Shown piece by piece: positions 15,779-25,800 of a stretch of 64,000 bases of DNA. The position numbers were made by a program, and so were the translations under genes. Within the stretch, counting starts at the first letter, position 1. Every line of letters begins with the position of its first letter. The notes beneath the pieces were generated by a model. It was not told the origin of the DNA, made no database searches, and worked only from the letters and a program-made list of their open reading frames with translations. Source of the stretch: CAYLYP01 sp964387795 (GTDB taxonomy: Bacteria; Bacteroidota; Bacteroidia; Bacteroidales; UBA7960); contig CAYLYP010000009.1 of NCBI GenBank assembly GCA_964387795.1, positions 1 through 64,000 on the forward strand, read 5' to 3'.

Positions 15779-17005
15779 TTAAATTGATTTTGAAATCCAA
15801 TCGACAGGGTTCAGTATAGTTGTTCCTTTCCAAACCTCGAGATGTATTTCAGTTTTTCCTTCCCTGTTGTTTGTACTAATAACGCCGATACTTTGGCGGG
15901 TAGAGATTTGTTGTCCGATACTAACAAACACTTCAGAAAGGTTTGAATAGACGGTAAGGTAATCGCCATGTCTGATGATAACAGCAAATTGTGCCCCGGG
16001 GATAGAGATTACCCCGCTGACAACGCCATTGAAAACTGAGCGGGCATGTGAACCCTGAGAGGTGGCAATGTCAATGCCATTGTTTTTAATCTTGATGTTG
16101 GGCAGGACAGGATGGGGGTGTTCACCAAAAGTGCTTGTAATAACCCCTTTTTCTGAAGGCCAGGGCAGCTTTCCTTTGTTTTGGGCAAAGTTATCAGAAA
16201 GAGTAGCTTCGGCAGGGGTCATAGCATACACATTAGTAGCAGGTTTGCCGGCTTTTCGAGCAGCTTCTTTTGATTTACGTGTTTCTTCAGCGATGAGTTT
16301 TTCAATTGAATTTTGAAGGTTTGTCCTGGTTTTTTCTTTTTCTTTAAGATTAGCGATTAGATCTTTTTCTTGCTTTTTGAGCTTATTGATTGTTTCAGCC
16401 TGTTCAGTTTTTAGTAGCTGAAGGGATTTCATTTCATTGGACTGGGCCAGGATAAGCAGTTGTTGTTCTTTTCGCTTTTGTTCCAGCTCAAGAATTTTTT
16501 TTTGAATGAGGTCTTTGGCCTTAACAATTTTTTCGGCCTGTAATTTTCGGTGGCGGCTGTATTGCTGAAGGTATTTAAGGCGGAGGTAAGCCTGGTTAAA
16601 GTCTTTGGCAGAAAAGACAAACATCATCTTGTCGTGAGAATTGCGCGAACGGTAAGCAAACTTAATCATCCGGGCATAGGATGCTTTCAGTTCTTCAAGG
16701 TCGGAAGTAAGCCTCTCAATGGTGTCATTGCTGTTGGATATTTGACGGTTGAGCAGGGCAAGTTCGCTGTTTAGATTGGCAAGAAGCGACTCTCGATGAT
16801 TGATTTGGCTGTTGACAAGAAGGAGTTTTGAGAGGCTGTTCTCGGTATTTTGTTGAACTTCTTTAATAAGCCTTGAGGTGTATTCGATTTCTTTTTCAAT
16901 GTTTTCTTTTTCCTTTTGGAGTTTTTCTCTTGACTGGGCTTGTAAAGAAGTTGGCGAATACCAAAGAGAGAGGGTAATAAATAGCATTATCCCCAGGCGG
17001 GACAT
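15779..17005 (-). CDS. EnvC-like murein hydrolase activator (coiled coil plus degenerate M23 domain)
   Basis: The protein is 408 residues from the ATG at 17005 (MSRLGIMLF starts a signal peptide ending LQAQS); a further 14 codons upstream are open. A very long coiled coil covers about 20-250, and an M23/LytM domain covers about 290-408. The metal ligands of active LytM enzymes appear lost: the first His-x3-Asp site reads NNGIDIATSQ and the last site reads EIHLEVW rather than HLHFE. This degenerate pattern is what EnvC and NlpD have, which activate cell-wall amidases instead of cutting. A role in septal wall splitting is inferred from that parallel. Confidence 0.87.
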   Translation of the reverse strand: MSRLGIMLFITLSLWYSPTSLQAQSREKLQKEKENIEKEIEYTSRLIKEVQQNTENSLSKLLLVNSQINHRESLLANLNSELALLNRQISNSNDTIERLTSDLEELKASYARMIKFAYRSRNSHDKMMFVFSAKDFNQAYLRLKYLQQYSRHRKLQAEKIVKAKDLIQKKILELEQKRKEQQLLILAQSNEMKSLQLLKTEQAETINKLKKQEKDLIANLKEKEKTRTNLQNSIEKLIAEETRKSKEAARKAGKPATNVYAMTPAEATLSDNFAQNKGKLPWPSEKGVITSTFGEHPHPVLPNIKIKNNGIDIATSQGSHARSVFNGVVSGVISIPGAQFAVIIRHGDYLTVYSNLSEVFVSIGQQISTRQSIGVISTNNREGKTEIHLEVWKGTTILNPVDWISKSI

Positions 17006-17105
17006 TGTTTTGTTTTGAGTAACAAAAATGAAAAAAGGTTTATCCATGCTTGAAAAAGAAAATCGAAAGATAAAAGTATAAAAAATCCTTTAACGAAGCG
17101 AGTAT

Positions 17106-17936
17106 TTATTCAACAACCATGGGTTTGTATCTTTTTGGGATACTAAAATCAAGATTTTGGGGTTCGTTGACATTAAGCCTTGAATATTTAATGTTCAGTT
17201 CGGCCTGGGTAGCATTATCAGAAAAGACGATATCCAGTTGGTGGGGGAGGATCTGACCAGATACTGAAACGAATTCGGAATAAGAAGCCGTAAGTACCCT
17301 TGAGGAATTTTTTTCAAAGATTGAGTTTTTGGAAAGCCTGTAATCGGAAGGCCTGATTAAAATTTGTTGGTCAAAGATGAAGCTTTGGTTCAGTTTAGAA
17401 AAAGAACGTGAATAATGATTGATTTGTATTTCGTCGTTAGCTTGAGATACTTTAGAACTTGCTCCGGAGGCGTTTTTAAAATCGTTACCGGTAAATATGG
17501 CCTGAAGCATATCGAAATCAATATTTGTATTGAATTTTTTAACGAAAAAATCTGTGCCCCCGATGTAGTAAGTGCTTTCCATGCGGTTAATGAACTTTAC
17601 TGTGTCGTTGGAAACGAGCAGGCGTGCCACTTCCTGACCAAGGATGGGGGTAACAGAAATAAATATTGCACTGTCTTTTTTCATTTTCAGCGCCCCACTG
17701 ACAGGATAAGTGTTCCCATCATATAATGCTGAACCACTAAAACGCATGCTAAGCCATGTAAAATCAAAGCTATTTGTCATTACATTATTTAGCACGGTAT
17801 TGATGTAATCAGGGGAAGAACTTTCAACTGTGCTTTCTATGGGTTTACGGCTTGTCCGGCAAGCACTAAGGAGGATTAAAAGCACAAGCACCGACATTAG
17901 GATGCCCTTATTAATACTGCTTAATATCTTATTCAT
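17106..17936 (-). CDS. DUF4292 family lipoprotein
   Basis: The product is 276 residues from the ATG at 17936, which overlaps the stop of the TPR gene by 8 bp (translational coupling). The open frame reaches far upstream into that gene, but only this start gives a lipoprotein signal: VLVLLILLSACRTS. The body is a beta-rich LolA/LolB-like fold (FTWLSMRFSGSALYDGN, LKMKKDSAIFISVTPILGQE). DUF4292 is a Bacteroidota family; the fold suggests binding of lipid acyl chains and a role in outer-membrane lipoprotein handling, which is inference. Confidence 0.87.
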   Translation of the reverse strand: MNKILSSINKGILMSVLVLLILLSACRTSRKPIESTVESSSPDYINTVLNNVMTNSFDFTWLSMRFSGSALYDGNTYPVSGALKMKKDSAIFISVTPILGQEVARLLVSNDTVKFINRMESTYYIGGTDFFVKKFNTNIDFDMLQAIFTGNDFKNASGASSKVSQANDEIQINHYSRSFSKLNQSFIFDQQILIRPSDYRLSKNSIFEKNSSRVLTASYSEFVSVSGQILPHQLDIVFSDNATQAELNIKYSRLNVNEPQNLDFSIPKRYKPMVVE

Positions 17937-19668
17937 TAAGTTTATTTTCATTGATTTTTTTCTCCAGTTCTTTGTTTTCAGGATCTTTTTCCAGGGCTTT
18001 TTTCCAGTTTGAAAGGGCTTCTTCAGTCCTGCCCATTTTAAAGAGGACATCACCATAGTGTTCAAGGACAACAGGGCTAACTTCTTCAGAGTTTTTAACG
18101 GCCAATTCAATCCAGGTTAAAGCCTGGCCATAGTCGCCCATCATATAAAAAATCCAGCCATAGGTATCCTGGTAAGAAGCGTAGTTTTTTTCAATTTCAT
18201 TGGCGCGCTTAGCCATTTTCAAAGCTTTATCAAGGTCTTTTCCCAGTAAAGCAAGGTAATAACTGTAGTTATTAAGGGTATAAGCGTTATCAGGATCAAT
18301 GGTAAGCACTTTGTCATAGCTTGAAAAAGCTTTTTCATGCTGGTTCAGTTTATAGTAAGAGTCCCCAAGCATGGTAAGGAATTGAATTTTCAGTTCCTTG
18401 TCGCCAACCAATACTTCAAGGCCACTCTCCAAAGCAGAAGCTGCTTCCTGATAGTTTTCGAGCTGGTAGTTAGAAATGCCATTGAAAAGATAGGGGATTG
18501 GCTGTTCAAAAAACAACTCCATTGCTTTTTCTGAATGTTGTTTCATGTCAGGATAATCATCAAGTTCAGAATCCAAAAAGATGATTTGTTGCCAAACCTT
18601 ATAAATATTTGGATCTACTTCAACCGACTTGAGGTACATTGCTTTGGCTTCGATGTATTTCTTATCCCTTGACAGAAAGTCAGCATATATATAGAAAGCG
18701 TTGGCATTATCAGCATGGACATCAATGAGTATGTCGAGCATCTCGTAAATATGTTGGTTGAAAAACACATTGTCCATATTCTTAACAAAGAAGTTATAAA
18801 GGATCCTGGCTTTTCCATCGAATTCAAGATTTGGGCTTGCAAAGGCAAGCAGGAGCTGTTCAAGTGATTTTTCATTATCACCCATAGCCCTGTAATAATC
18901 AGCAAGGTAAAGGCTTACATTTGCATTTTGAGGGTCTATTTCAAGAATTTTTTGATAGGTCTCAAGGGCTTTATCAGTTTGTTTGGTTTCGAGATATAAT
19001 TCAGCCAGGATTTCCTGATACATTGGCTGGTCGGGAACATAAGCTACCAAGCGAAGGGCTTCTTCGATTGCAAGGTCAAATTTTTTCTGTTCAACAAGAA
19101 TTTTTTGTTTTTCAATTGAAAGGTCTTCAGAGAATCCCAGCAGGGATTCGATATGGTCAAAGACCTTAAGGGCTTCATCAGGTTTATTAAGTTGAATAAA
19201 GACATTTGCCAGGTTAAGGTGCATCTGCACATCCCTTGGGTTTTTTTTAGTGAGAAGCTGGTGGATTTTCAGGGCTTCTTCGTTTTGATTGGTCAAAGAG
19301 TAAATCTCGGCAAGCAGGCCTTGATAGTAAGGGTTTTCAGGGTCAAGGGCAACAGCTTTTTTAGCATATACGATGGCCTCATTATAATTTTTATTAAAAG
19401 AAAAAATCCTTGATAGTTCATAGTAAGCAGCACTGTTTTCAGGATTTTTGCGAATAGCCTCAAGATAGAGCATGCTGGCAGCAGAATAGTTTCCAAGCAT
19501 ATTTTGTTTTGAAGCATCAATAAGTAAAGCAGTACTTTCAATTTTCTGCTTATCATTAACGTTATATCCGGTTTTTTTTTGATCACCGTTAAGGTTGGCT
19601 GTTGATTTGCAACCCATTATCAGTGCCAAAGGCATGATATATAGACCTATTTTAATTATATTACGCAT
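17929..19668 (-). CDS. TPR-repeat lipoprotein
   Basis: The protein is 579 residues from the ATG at 19668, which yields a clean lipoprotein signal (MPLALIMGCKS); 14 extra codons upstream are open. At least ten tetratricopeptide repeats fill the mature protein, for example AAYYELSRIFSFNKNYNEAI, DPENPYYQGLLAEIYSLTNQ and a final pair ending LSNWKKALEKDPENKEL. TPR arrays are protein-docking scaffolds. The position upstream of, and overlapping with, the DUF4292 lipoprotein and the amidase activator suggests an envelope assembly role, but no partner is demonstrated. Confidence 0.88.
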   Translation of the reverse strand: MRNIIKIGLYIMPLALIMGCKSTANLNGDQKKTGYNVNDKQKIESTALLIDASKQNMLGNYSAASMLYLEAIRKNPENSAAYYELSRIFSFNKNYNEAIVYAKKAVALDPENPYYQGLLAEIYSLTNQNEEALKIHQLLTKKNPRDVQMHLNLANVFIQLNKPDEALKVFDHIESLLGFSEDLSIEKQKILVEQKKFDLAIEEALRLVAYVPDQPMYQEILAELYLETKQTDKALETYQKILEIDPQNANVSLYLADYYRAMGDNEKSLEQLLLAFASPNLEFDGKARILYNFFVKNMDNVFFNQHIYEMLDILIDVHADNANAFYIYADFLSRDKKYIEAKAMYLKSVEVDPNIYKVWQQIIFLDSELDDYPDMKQHSEKAMELFFEQPIPYLFNGISNYQLENYQEAASALESGLEVLVGDKELKIQFLTMLGDSYYKLNQHEKAFSSYDKVLTIDPDNAYTLNNYSYYLALLGKDLDKALKMAKRANEIEKNYASYQDTYGWIFYMMGDYGQALTWIELAVKNSEEVSPVVLEHYGDVLFKMGRTEEALSNWKKALEKDPENKELEKKINENKLNE

Positions 19669-19936
19669 TCGGTAGGTATTTCTGGTTTGAAATTTTCTTT
19701 TAATGCTCATTCAAGCCTTCATGAAAGAATGAAACGGGAAAGAAGGTTTAAAAATTATAAGCATAATTTAAAAAAAGCTTAAATCCCGGAAAGAAAAACA
19801 CATATCAGCACATAATGTTTGGATTTTTAACAAAATGGTGCAAGATGATTTTTCAGACAGACATAGCTGATTGCCAAACAAAAAGGAATTCTTTGCAAAG
19901 TTACACAATAAATAAAACAAATTGGGCCATTGATGA

Positions 19937-20371
19937 TTAATGGGTTCCGGTATGCCCAAAGCCACCAGCACCTCTTTCAGTATCTTGCAAGACTTCCACT
20001 TCCTGCCATAATACTTTTTCATGGCGGTGAACCACCACCTGGGCTATACGTTCGCCAGTCTGAATGGTGAATTCTTTATCAGAAAGGTTAATAAGGATAA
20101 CTTTAATCTCACCACGGTAATCAGCATCGATGGTACCCGGGCTGTTAAGAACGGTAATTCCGTGTTTGGCAGCAAGGCCACTACGAGGCCTAACCTGTGC
20201 CTCAAAGCCTTCAGGGAGTTCAAAAAACAATCCTGTTGGGATAAGGGCGCGTTGTAAAGGTTTTAAAACAACAGGTTCAGTGAGCTCAGCCCTGATGTCC
20301 ATTCCTGCAGAATGGCTTGTTTCATATGATGGTAAAGGGTTTCCGGATTTGTTAACTATTTTTACCTGCAT
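19937..20371 (-). CDS. dut: Deoxyuridine 5'-triphosphate nucleotidohydrolase (dUTPase)
   Basis: The protein is 144 residues from the ATG at 20371 (MQVKIVNKSG). All five trimeric dUTPase motifs are present: SAGMDIRA (1), RPRSGLAAKHGI (2), GTIDADYRGEIKVILIN (3), GERIAQVVV (4) and ERGAGGFGHTGTH (5), with the catalytic Asp in motif 3 and the Phe stacking on uracil in motif 5. It hydrolyses dUTP to dUMP and pyrophosphate, keeping uracil out of DNA and feeding dTMP synthesis. It precedes the TPR gene on the same strand, with a 268-bp gap. Confidence 0.97.
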   Translation of the reverse strand: MQVKIVNKSGNPLPSYETSHSAGMDIRAELTEPVVLKPLQRALIPTGLFFELPEGFEAQVRPRSGLAAKHGITVLNSPGTIDADYRGEIKVILINLSDKEFTIQTGERIAQVVVHRHEKVLWQEVEVLQDTERGAGGFGHTGTH

Positions 20372-20399
20372 TATTTTTTTGGGATTAATGATAAAACAA

Positions 20400-22703
20400 T
20401 TAAAATGAGATACTGATTCCAGGTCCAAAGATAAAAAACAAATCGCCTTGTTTTAATAAATATCCGAAGCCAAGATAAATGGGCACACTAAATTTCGTTG
20501 ACTTGCGCATAGGCTCTACTGAACCCATAACTACAAGGCCTATATCCCTTCTGATATCTTCAGAGTCCCTGAAATTAAAAGCATTAAGTGCAATAAACCC
20601 AACTCCTGCCTTATAAGGTTTTTTATAGCCAATTCGTTTGGGGTCATAAAAACTTAGTTCAGCAAGAATGGATGCACTGATACCTGAAAGAGAACCAATG
20701 CCAGGTTCTTTAAATTCCTTAACCAGCAAGCCTGTGGGGAAGGATACCTGAATATCAAATGCATTTTTTCGTTCAACAAAAAGGGTGATTTTTTTCACAT
20801 AGCCAGATTGCCCATGTTTGATTTCATTATGTTTAACTGTAATGATGACCTGAGAGAATGCTTCGAGGAGGTATGTTTTCCGTAATAAATATTCATTAAG
20901 GCTAACAACAGTGCTTTGAGAGCAATCCTGGCTGCTGTAAAAGTTATAACGAGGGGAGCCAGGACCGGGGCATACCACAATGTTGTTGATTGTTTGCAAA
21001 TCGAGCAATTGATTTTTTGCATCAAGGATCCTTATTTCTATTGAGATGTATTGTTTCCCGAATAATTGGGTTTCTGAATCAATTTCAGAAGGATCGAAGA
21101 TTAGGTTAATATCTTTAATTGTTTGATCGTAAAATACCGGTTTGTTAAATTTTGTCTCAGTGATACGGTAATCCCTTTCGCCATAATTAATTTTAACGAA
21201 ATCCAGAGGGGCAGGCCTTTGATATTCACGGACAAGTAATTCATGGCGGGTGATATTCCGGTTCATGAAGAGAATGATTTTTTTTCTGGGTATGTTAATA
21301 GGCACCACAACTTCATAAAACTGAACCTGGTCATTTATCCTCATGCTATCGAGTCTTTGACGGCAACCATCAAACTGAATGTTTACATCATAAAGCCCAG
21401 AGCCCTGGACTTTAACTTCAATTTTTTCTCCTGGAAAAACACTAAGGTTTGAAGTCCATTCGGCACCCTCCCTAAGGATTTCAATCTGGCTAATCTCGGG
21501 GCGGTTAACAATATTGAAATTGCTGATAAACATAGTGCGGTTTGCATCTTTAATATAAAGATAGCCATCAGTAAGCCTATGAAGGGAATAGGTTTTTATT
21601 TCAGCTAAAATTTTGTTATCGCTCAGGAAGGATTTTATATAAAGCTCAGCGATGAGAGTTCCGCCATTATCCTGCTGGTCTTCAATACGGTATGTTTTTT
21701 TTAATTGAAAACTGCTGTGATAGTCAATCCTGATCTCTTCACTTCTCCTTTGATTGTTGTCATGGTAAAGATATTCCTTATCGACATTTATAAATTGAAG
21801 CCTGCTTGGTTTAACAGACATTTTTATTAGTAAAGGATCGAGCTCCTGGTGAGGTTGCCCGAAAGCATCAGGGAATGGATTGATAGTATTGAGCAAAATT
21901 GGCAATTCAGCGAACCCGGTCTGGGATGCTTTAATTAAAATTCTTAGGTTGTTGGCCGAAGGCAGAAATTTATATTCAAAATTATTCAACGAATGCCAGT
22001 TGTTATCGGTGAAGATGTTATCAATAAAGGAGCCTGGGATGTCAATAATTTTCTCTTCGCCTTCAAACAACTCAATGGTTTCGCCATTATAGTTAAGATT
22101 GGTGATTACATAAGGAAAGAGTTTTGTTTCAATATTACGGGTTTCATTTAGGTTGTTTGTATAGGCAATGATTATTACAGGGAAAGAGTTTTGTTTTAAG
22201 TCATGAAAACGTAACCTTATCCTGTAATGGCTATTTTCAATAAAAACCAAAGAGTCAAGAGAAGTGAAGTCAGGGGACGGAAGGATTTTAATTGATTTAA
22301 TTGAATTGGGTGTTTCAGGGATAATGATTAATTCCCCAACGGGGTTTTGCTCGATGGCCTGAAAAAAGAGATAGGGTTTGTTTTGCCAGAATACAGTATT
22401 CTTAAGCAAAGAGTATTCTTTATTATTGATCCTGATGATTATATCTTTAATGTCGGGGTTTGAATATTGATTATGTCTGCCAGGTTTTGCTACAGAATTT
22501 GGATTGACAGGATGTTTTGTTTTTAGGACACTATTAATGGATTGATTACCGGTTGTTGTATCCGGTGAGATTGATTGAAGTTCAGAATCATTTTTCTTGA
22601 AAAAAAACAGGGAAGAAAAAGTAGAGGCGGTGACTGTCTCATTAACAAAAAAGAAAAGCACAAAAAACAGGACAGAAATCTGAATGGCTCTGGTTTCTTT
22701 CAT
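20400..22703 (-). CDS. Large exported protein of unknown family
   Basis: The protein is 767 residues from the ATG at 22703 (MKETRAIQIS), giving a signal peptide ending TVTAS; 15 more codons upstream are open. I do not recognise the family. The body is beta-rich throughout with no cysteine clusters or catalytic motif. The last 120 residues (GSLSGISASILAELSFYDP, AGVGFIALNAFNF, VPIYLGFGYL, ending FFIFGPGISISF) look like outer-membrane beta-strands with a terminal Phe, as in a small barrel or its last strands. Probably an outer-membrane or surface protein. It is followed by dut 28 bp downstream. Confidence 0.75.
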   Translation of the reverse strand: MKETRAIQISVLFFVLFFFVNETVTASTFSSLFFFKKNDSELQSISPDTTTGNQSINSVLKTKHPVNPNSVAKPGRHNQYSNPDIKDIIIRINNKEYSLLKNTVFWQNKPYLFFQAIEQNPVGELIIIPETPNSIKSIKILPSPDFTSLDSLVFIENSHYRIRLRFHDLKQNSFPVIIIAYTNNLNETRNIETKLFPYVITNLNYNGETIELFEGEEKIIDIPGSFIDNIFTDNNWHSLNNFEYKFLPSANNLRILIKASQTGFAELPILLNTINPFPDAFGQPHQELDPLLIKMSVKPSRLQFINVDKEYLYHDNNQRRSEEIRIDYHSSFQLKKTYRIEDQQDNGGTLIAELYIKSFLSDNKILAEIKTYSLHRLTDGYLYIKDANRTMFISNFNIVNRPEISQIEILREGAEWTSNLSVFPGEKIEVKVQGSGLYDVNIQFDGCRQRLDSMRINDQVQFYEVVVPINIPRKKIILFMNRNITRHELLVREYQRPAPLDFVKINYGERDYRITETKFNKPVFYDQTIKDINLIFDPSEIDSETQLFGKQYISIEIRILDAKNQLLDLQTINNIVVCPGPGSPRYNFYSSQDCSQSTVVSLNEYLLRKTYLLEAFSQVIITVKHNEIKHGQSGYVKKITLFVERKNAFDIQVSFPTGLLVKEFKEPGIGSLSGISASILAELSFYDPKRIGYKKPYKAGVGFIALNAFNFRDSEDIRRDIGLVVMGSVEPMRKSTKFSVPIYLGFGYLLKQGDLFFIFGPGISISF

Positions 22704-22882
22704 TTTATAAGTCATTAGGTTAGGCGAAAACAAAGGTAAGAAATTCAATTTCTTTTTTTTACAGGCATTCTTTGTTTAATAGATTTTAAGAAAATTAAAA
22801 ATCTATTGGGCTGTATGGAAATATTTCAGTTGTTCGTTAGGCAGGTTCTTATTAACTTTACAACATCAGGAAAACATATTGT

Positions 22883-25800
22883 ATGAAGGAAGAAAAGCCG
22901 GATTTAAAGCAGAAATTGGAGAAATTGCTTTCAGAGAAATCCAGAAAAAGCAAATCAGTATATATAAAGGAGTTAGAGGAAATAGCTTTGGCTTTATCAA
23001 AAACAAATGAAGAGGGCAATGGAGACCAACCCCGGCTAACGAAAAGAGAAGATTCTGCTGAGATTAAACAAGCGAGAGGGAAAAAGGCAAGTATAATTAC
23101 AGAGGAGGATGGAAAGAGGGGATATAATTATAAGCAATTGTTTGATGCTTTTACAATAGGGCTTTGTGTGGCAAGAAGCATAGTAGGGAAAAAAGACGTC
23201 CTGCCCCGGTTAAAGGTTATTGATGCAAATAGTGAATTTTGTAATATTTGCGCAATTTCACCCAGCGAGGTTATAGGTTCTTCAATAAAAGACATTTCGG
23301 CAGATTTGTATCATGAAATCATTGAAGAAATCAGGGTTTATAAATCATTTACCTTAACAGGGAAGAAAGAGGTTTTTTCATCTGCTTTGATGAAGTATTT
23401 TTATATCAACATCAAAGAAATTGAAGACAGTTTATATCTGATTATCCTTGAGGATATTACTGAGAAGAAAGACAACCTGCACAAGCTTGAGCGCACTGAG
23501 AACTTATATCGAAATGTTGTTGATACACAGAATGAAATGATTTGCCGTTTTTCCCCGGAGGGCATTATCACCTTTGCCAATGCGGCATTTTGCAGGTTTT
23601 TGGGGAAGGATGAGAAGAATATTCAGGGAAAAAGCTTAAAGTCTTTGCTTTCCCCTCGCAAGCATAAAAATTGGATTTCGCATATCGATAAGCTCCTGGA
23701 ACAAAAACAGGCTGTTTCATGGGAGCAGCGAATCAAGGGCTTAAAAAAACCGGACTGTTGGACACACTGGGAAGATACTCCTATATTTTCGAAGAAAGGA
23801 AATCTTTTAGAATTTCAGTCTATTGGTTTCGACATTAGCTTTAAAAAAACCGCTGAACAAGAGCTGACATATCAGAAGAACCTTCTGGACACGATTATTA
23901 ATGCCGCCCCTATTGGAATTTGGCTCACTGACATGAATGGCAATTATCCGATAATTAATAATTATTTCCGTGATATTGCAGGTTTGGGTGAGCCCTTACC
24001 TTTTATGAATGAAGATGAATTTGCTGTTTGTCGCGAAAGTGATCAGCTATCATTAAAGCAGGATCAGCCGATAATAAGGGAAGAGACATTAAGCCTGAAG
24101 GATGGGACACGACACGTTTTTCAGATTATTAAGAAAAAAATAGTTGGCCCTGACGGCTTTGCCAAAGGCATACTTGGCCTTGCAATGGATGTGACAGAAC
24201 AAAAAAAGACCGAACAGGCTCTTAAAGAAAGTGAAGAAAAGCTTAAGACAATATTCAGGATCCTCCCTGTTGGTGTAATCATTACAGATGTAAACGGTAA
24301 TATTATTGACAGCAACCATGCATCTGAAATGCTGCTGGGAGTTATGGATGACAGGAAATTTAACAATGATGACCCAAGGAAAAGGTGGAAAATCATTAGA
24401 ACAGACAATAGCCTGATGCCCTCAAGTGAACTTGCCAGTGTAAGGGCTTTGCACGAGAACCGTATCGTAGAGAATGTCGAAATGGGACTGGTGAAAGGTA
24501 AAAATCCGATTACCTGGATTAATGTTAGTGCTGCCCCTATTCCATTATCTTCCTACGGAGTAGCTGTGGTATATATGGATATCACTGAACGAAAGCTTGC
24601 ACAAGCTGAGAATGAGGAGATTTTCAGAAACATAATACAACGTTCAACAGACGGTATTTTTTATATCAATACCGATGGTAAGATCATGGAATGGAATTCC
24701 GGCCTTGAAGAAATCACAGGGCTGAAAAGGAATGATGTGTTATTAAAACCCTATTGGGAGATACTTGGTGAAATCCCTGCAGTGGTTGGTGAACCTGGTA
24801 TCACCAATAAACAGATGTCAAAAATCATCGAGAAAGCATTAAAATCGGGGGATGCAAATTGGTTTCATAAGATTTTGGAAACGCAGCTTACAGGTTATAG
24901 CCAGGAGCCAAAGATTCTCCAATCGGTTGTTTTTCCGGTAAAGACAAACAGGGGTTTTATCCTGGCAGCTATTTGTCGTGACATCACTGAAAGAAAGTCG
25001 GGTGAGATTTTATTAAAGAAGGCAAAGGAGGAAGCTGAAGCAGCCAACAGGCTCAAAAGTGAATTCCTTGCCAACATGAGCCATGAAATCCGCACCCCAT
25101 TGAATGCGATTTTAGGTTTTTCGGAAATACTTAAAGAAAAGCTAACCTATCATGCCAACTTGGTAGATTATTTAACAGGAATTGAAAAAAGCGGAAATGC
25201 ACTTATGGGGCTAATCAATGACATCCTTGACCTTTCAAAGATTGAAGCGGGAAAGATGAAGATCAGCCTTGAACCGGTAAACATTACAAAGCTCATCCAT
25301 GAAGTTGAACAGATTTTTTCACTAAAGGCAAATGCAAAAGGCCTTGAGTTTAAAATTTCTATTCCACCCGATATTCCTGAATTCTTAATGCTTGATGAGT
25401 TAAGGCTCAGACAGATTCTTTTCAACCTGGTTGGGAATGCAGTAAAGTTTACTCACAAGGGATATGTTAATGTTGATGTAAAAGTTAGCGCCAATATTGA
25501 AGACAGCCATTTGGTTGACCTTGAAATCAGGGTTAAGGATTCAGGCATTGGGATTCCGGAGAATGACAGGTTTGTTGTCTTTGAACCATTCAGGCACCAG
25601 GAACGGGAAAAGGTAATGCAATACGGAGGCACAGGCCTTGGGCTAGCCATCTCGAAACGTCTTGTAGAGATGATGAATGGCTCAATTAGTTTAAGGAGCC
25701 GTGAGAATGTAGGTTCAATATTTTCAGTAAAGCTGCAACATGTGCGTCAGGCCTTGTTACAAGGGCCTAGTGTGAATGTACCATCGCTGTTTTCAGTACA

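Noticed and set aside
19768..20022. An 84-codon frame overlapping the end of dut
   Set aside because: Its first half is an out-of-frame reading of dut; the rest is low-complexity.
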